Source: Cricetomys ansorgei (lineage: Eukaryota > Chordata > Mammalia > Rodentia > Nesomyidae). From it: DNA of 64,000 nt. The notes beneath the pieces are model-generated. The model was given only the letters and a program-made list of their open reading frames with translations, did not search any database and was not told the DNA's origin. Both the position numbers and the translations under genes were made by a program. Where the stretch lies: the NCBI GenBank assembly GCA_026225945.1, contig JAMJFZ010004031.1, positions 7,700,001-7,764,000 of the forward strand, written 5' to 3'. Of this stretch, positions 63,228 to 64,000 are shown piece after piece (the stretch's first letter is position 1; each line of letters opens with the position of its first letter).

Positions 63228-64000
63228 CTTTTTTTTTTTTCCTGCTGTTCATTTCTTTTATTCTTTAAGAATTTTGTATGATGTGTTTTGATCATATTCA
63301 CTACTCCTCCAACTCCTCCTAGATCCACCCCTCCTTTCCGACCCACCCAACTTTGTATCCCCCCCCTCACCAAATCCAATTTGTGCTGCCCATATATTCT
63401 TGGATGCGTGACCTTCCTCAGGAGCGTGATCGATTTACCAAGGGCAAAACTCTTAAAGAAAACTGACTTTCTGTATTCCAACAGCTATCAAAAGCTCCTC
63501 TGGCAGAGGTGGGACTTCACGTCCACCTTTCCTCTCCATGCTGAAATTTTGTCTGACTTGAGCTTGCATGGGATTTGTGTGTGATGTCACAATTACTGAG
63601 TTCATATGTGCAGCTGTCCTGTTGTATCAGGGGACATTGTTTCCTTGTATTCATTCATCACCTCTGGTTCATATAGTCTTTCTACTCCATCTTCTACAAT
63701 GATACTTGAGCCCCGTGTGGAGAGGATATGATATAGGTGTTCCATTTAGGGCTGAGCATCTTGCAGTCTCTTATTCTCTGCACCTTGACCATCTGTACGT
63801 CTCTGTGTTAATTTACATCTACTGAAAACACATGCAAATCAATTTCTCTGATGAGGATTGAGATATGTATTAGTCTATGGGTATAATGATGAGTCACTAA
63901 GAGTTAGTTTAATAATACATCCATTTAGTAGAATAATAGTAATAGGTTCTTTCCTAGGGCCTATGTCCTTTCTAGCCACAGATTATTGGCCTGACAATGG
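63228..64000 (-). mobile_element. Antisense L1 3' end running off the window
   Basis: Opens with a T tract (63228-63240, the reverse of a poly(A) tail). It then has 'cacccaactttgtatcccc'-type L1 3'-UTR sequence and 'aggtgttccatttagggctg', comparable to the other two L1 3' ends in the window. It continues past 64000. Confidence 0.65.

Noticed and set aside
1..64000. CRISPR arrays, operons, prophage or other microbial systems
   Set aside because: SINEs, L1s, GT-AG introns and a vertebrate gene show this is rodent nuclear DNA; the tandem repeats present are simple microsatellites.

Overview
This is nuclear DNA from a muroid rodent. It carries many B1, B2/B3-type, B4 and ID SINEs, several antisense L1 fragments, hAT DNA transposons and long AT-rich introns. 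Most B1 copies carry the variant 'gttgtaactctggctgtcc', which differs from the usual house-mouse B1 as I remember it. A non-Mus muroid, possibly a cricetid, is therefore likely, but the species is not settled. Nothing prokaryotic is present.

The only functional gene I can support is Lunapark (LNPK, also Lnp/KIAA1715), on the + strand and 5'-truncated by the window edge. Nine coding exons (6793-6851, 10991-11031, 14043-14126, 14215-14266, 30009-30206, 35615-35720, 37210-37280, 38012-38182, 46402-46631) splice in one frame with GT-AG junctions. They total 1012 nt: a partial first codon, 336 codons and a stop. They encode the end of the second membrane segment, a basic and coiled-coil stretch, a proline-rich linker, a C-x2-C-x18-C-x2-C zinc finger split over two exons, and an acidic tail. 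About 90 N-terminal residues lie upstream. A 6-nt cassette at 15136-15141 has near-ideal splice sites, keeps the frame and may be an undescribed microexon adding Glu-Ser.

Layout: 1-6792 is upstream intron with an antisense L1 (about 3400-5665) and SINEs. 6793-14266 holds four exons, a second L1 3' end and a repeat-free block at 13400-13830. 14267-30008 is a 15.7-kb intron packed with repeats. 30207-46401 holds the remaining introns, two long blocks without recognisable repeats (30207-31900 and 38183-40760) and an RPL17 processed pseudogene on the minus strand (about 41770-42325). 46402-47400 is the last exon with its proximal poly(A) signal. 47400-64000 is 3' flank with SINEs, an LTR-like element (50761-51407), an odd CTGA-rich element (58558-59495), two candidate regulatory blocks (54790-55300, 56380-57010) and another L1 3' end running off the window.

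In mammals LNPK sits beside EVX2 and the HOXD cluster, and the surrounding landscape holds limb and CNS enhancers. That makes the repeat-free blocks with HOX13-like motifs the most promising non-coding leads. I could not align anything, so conservation is inferred only from the lack of repeats and from motif content.
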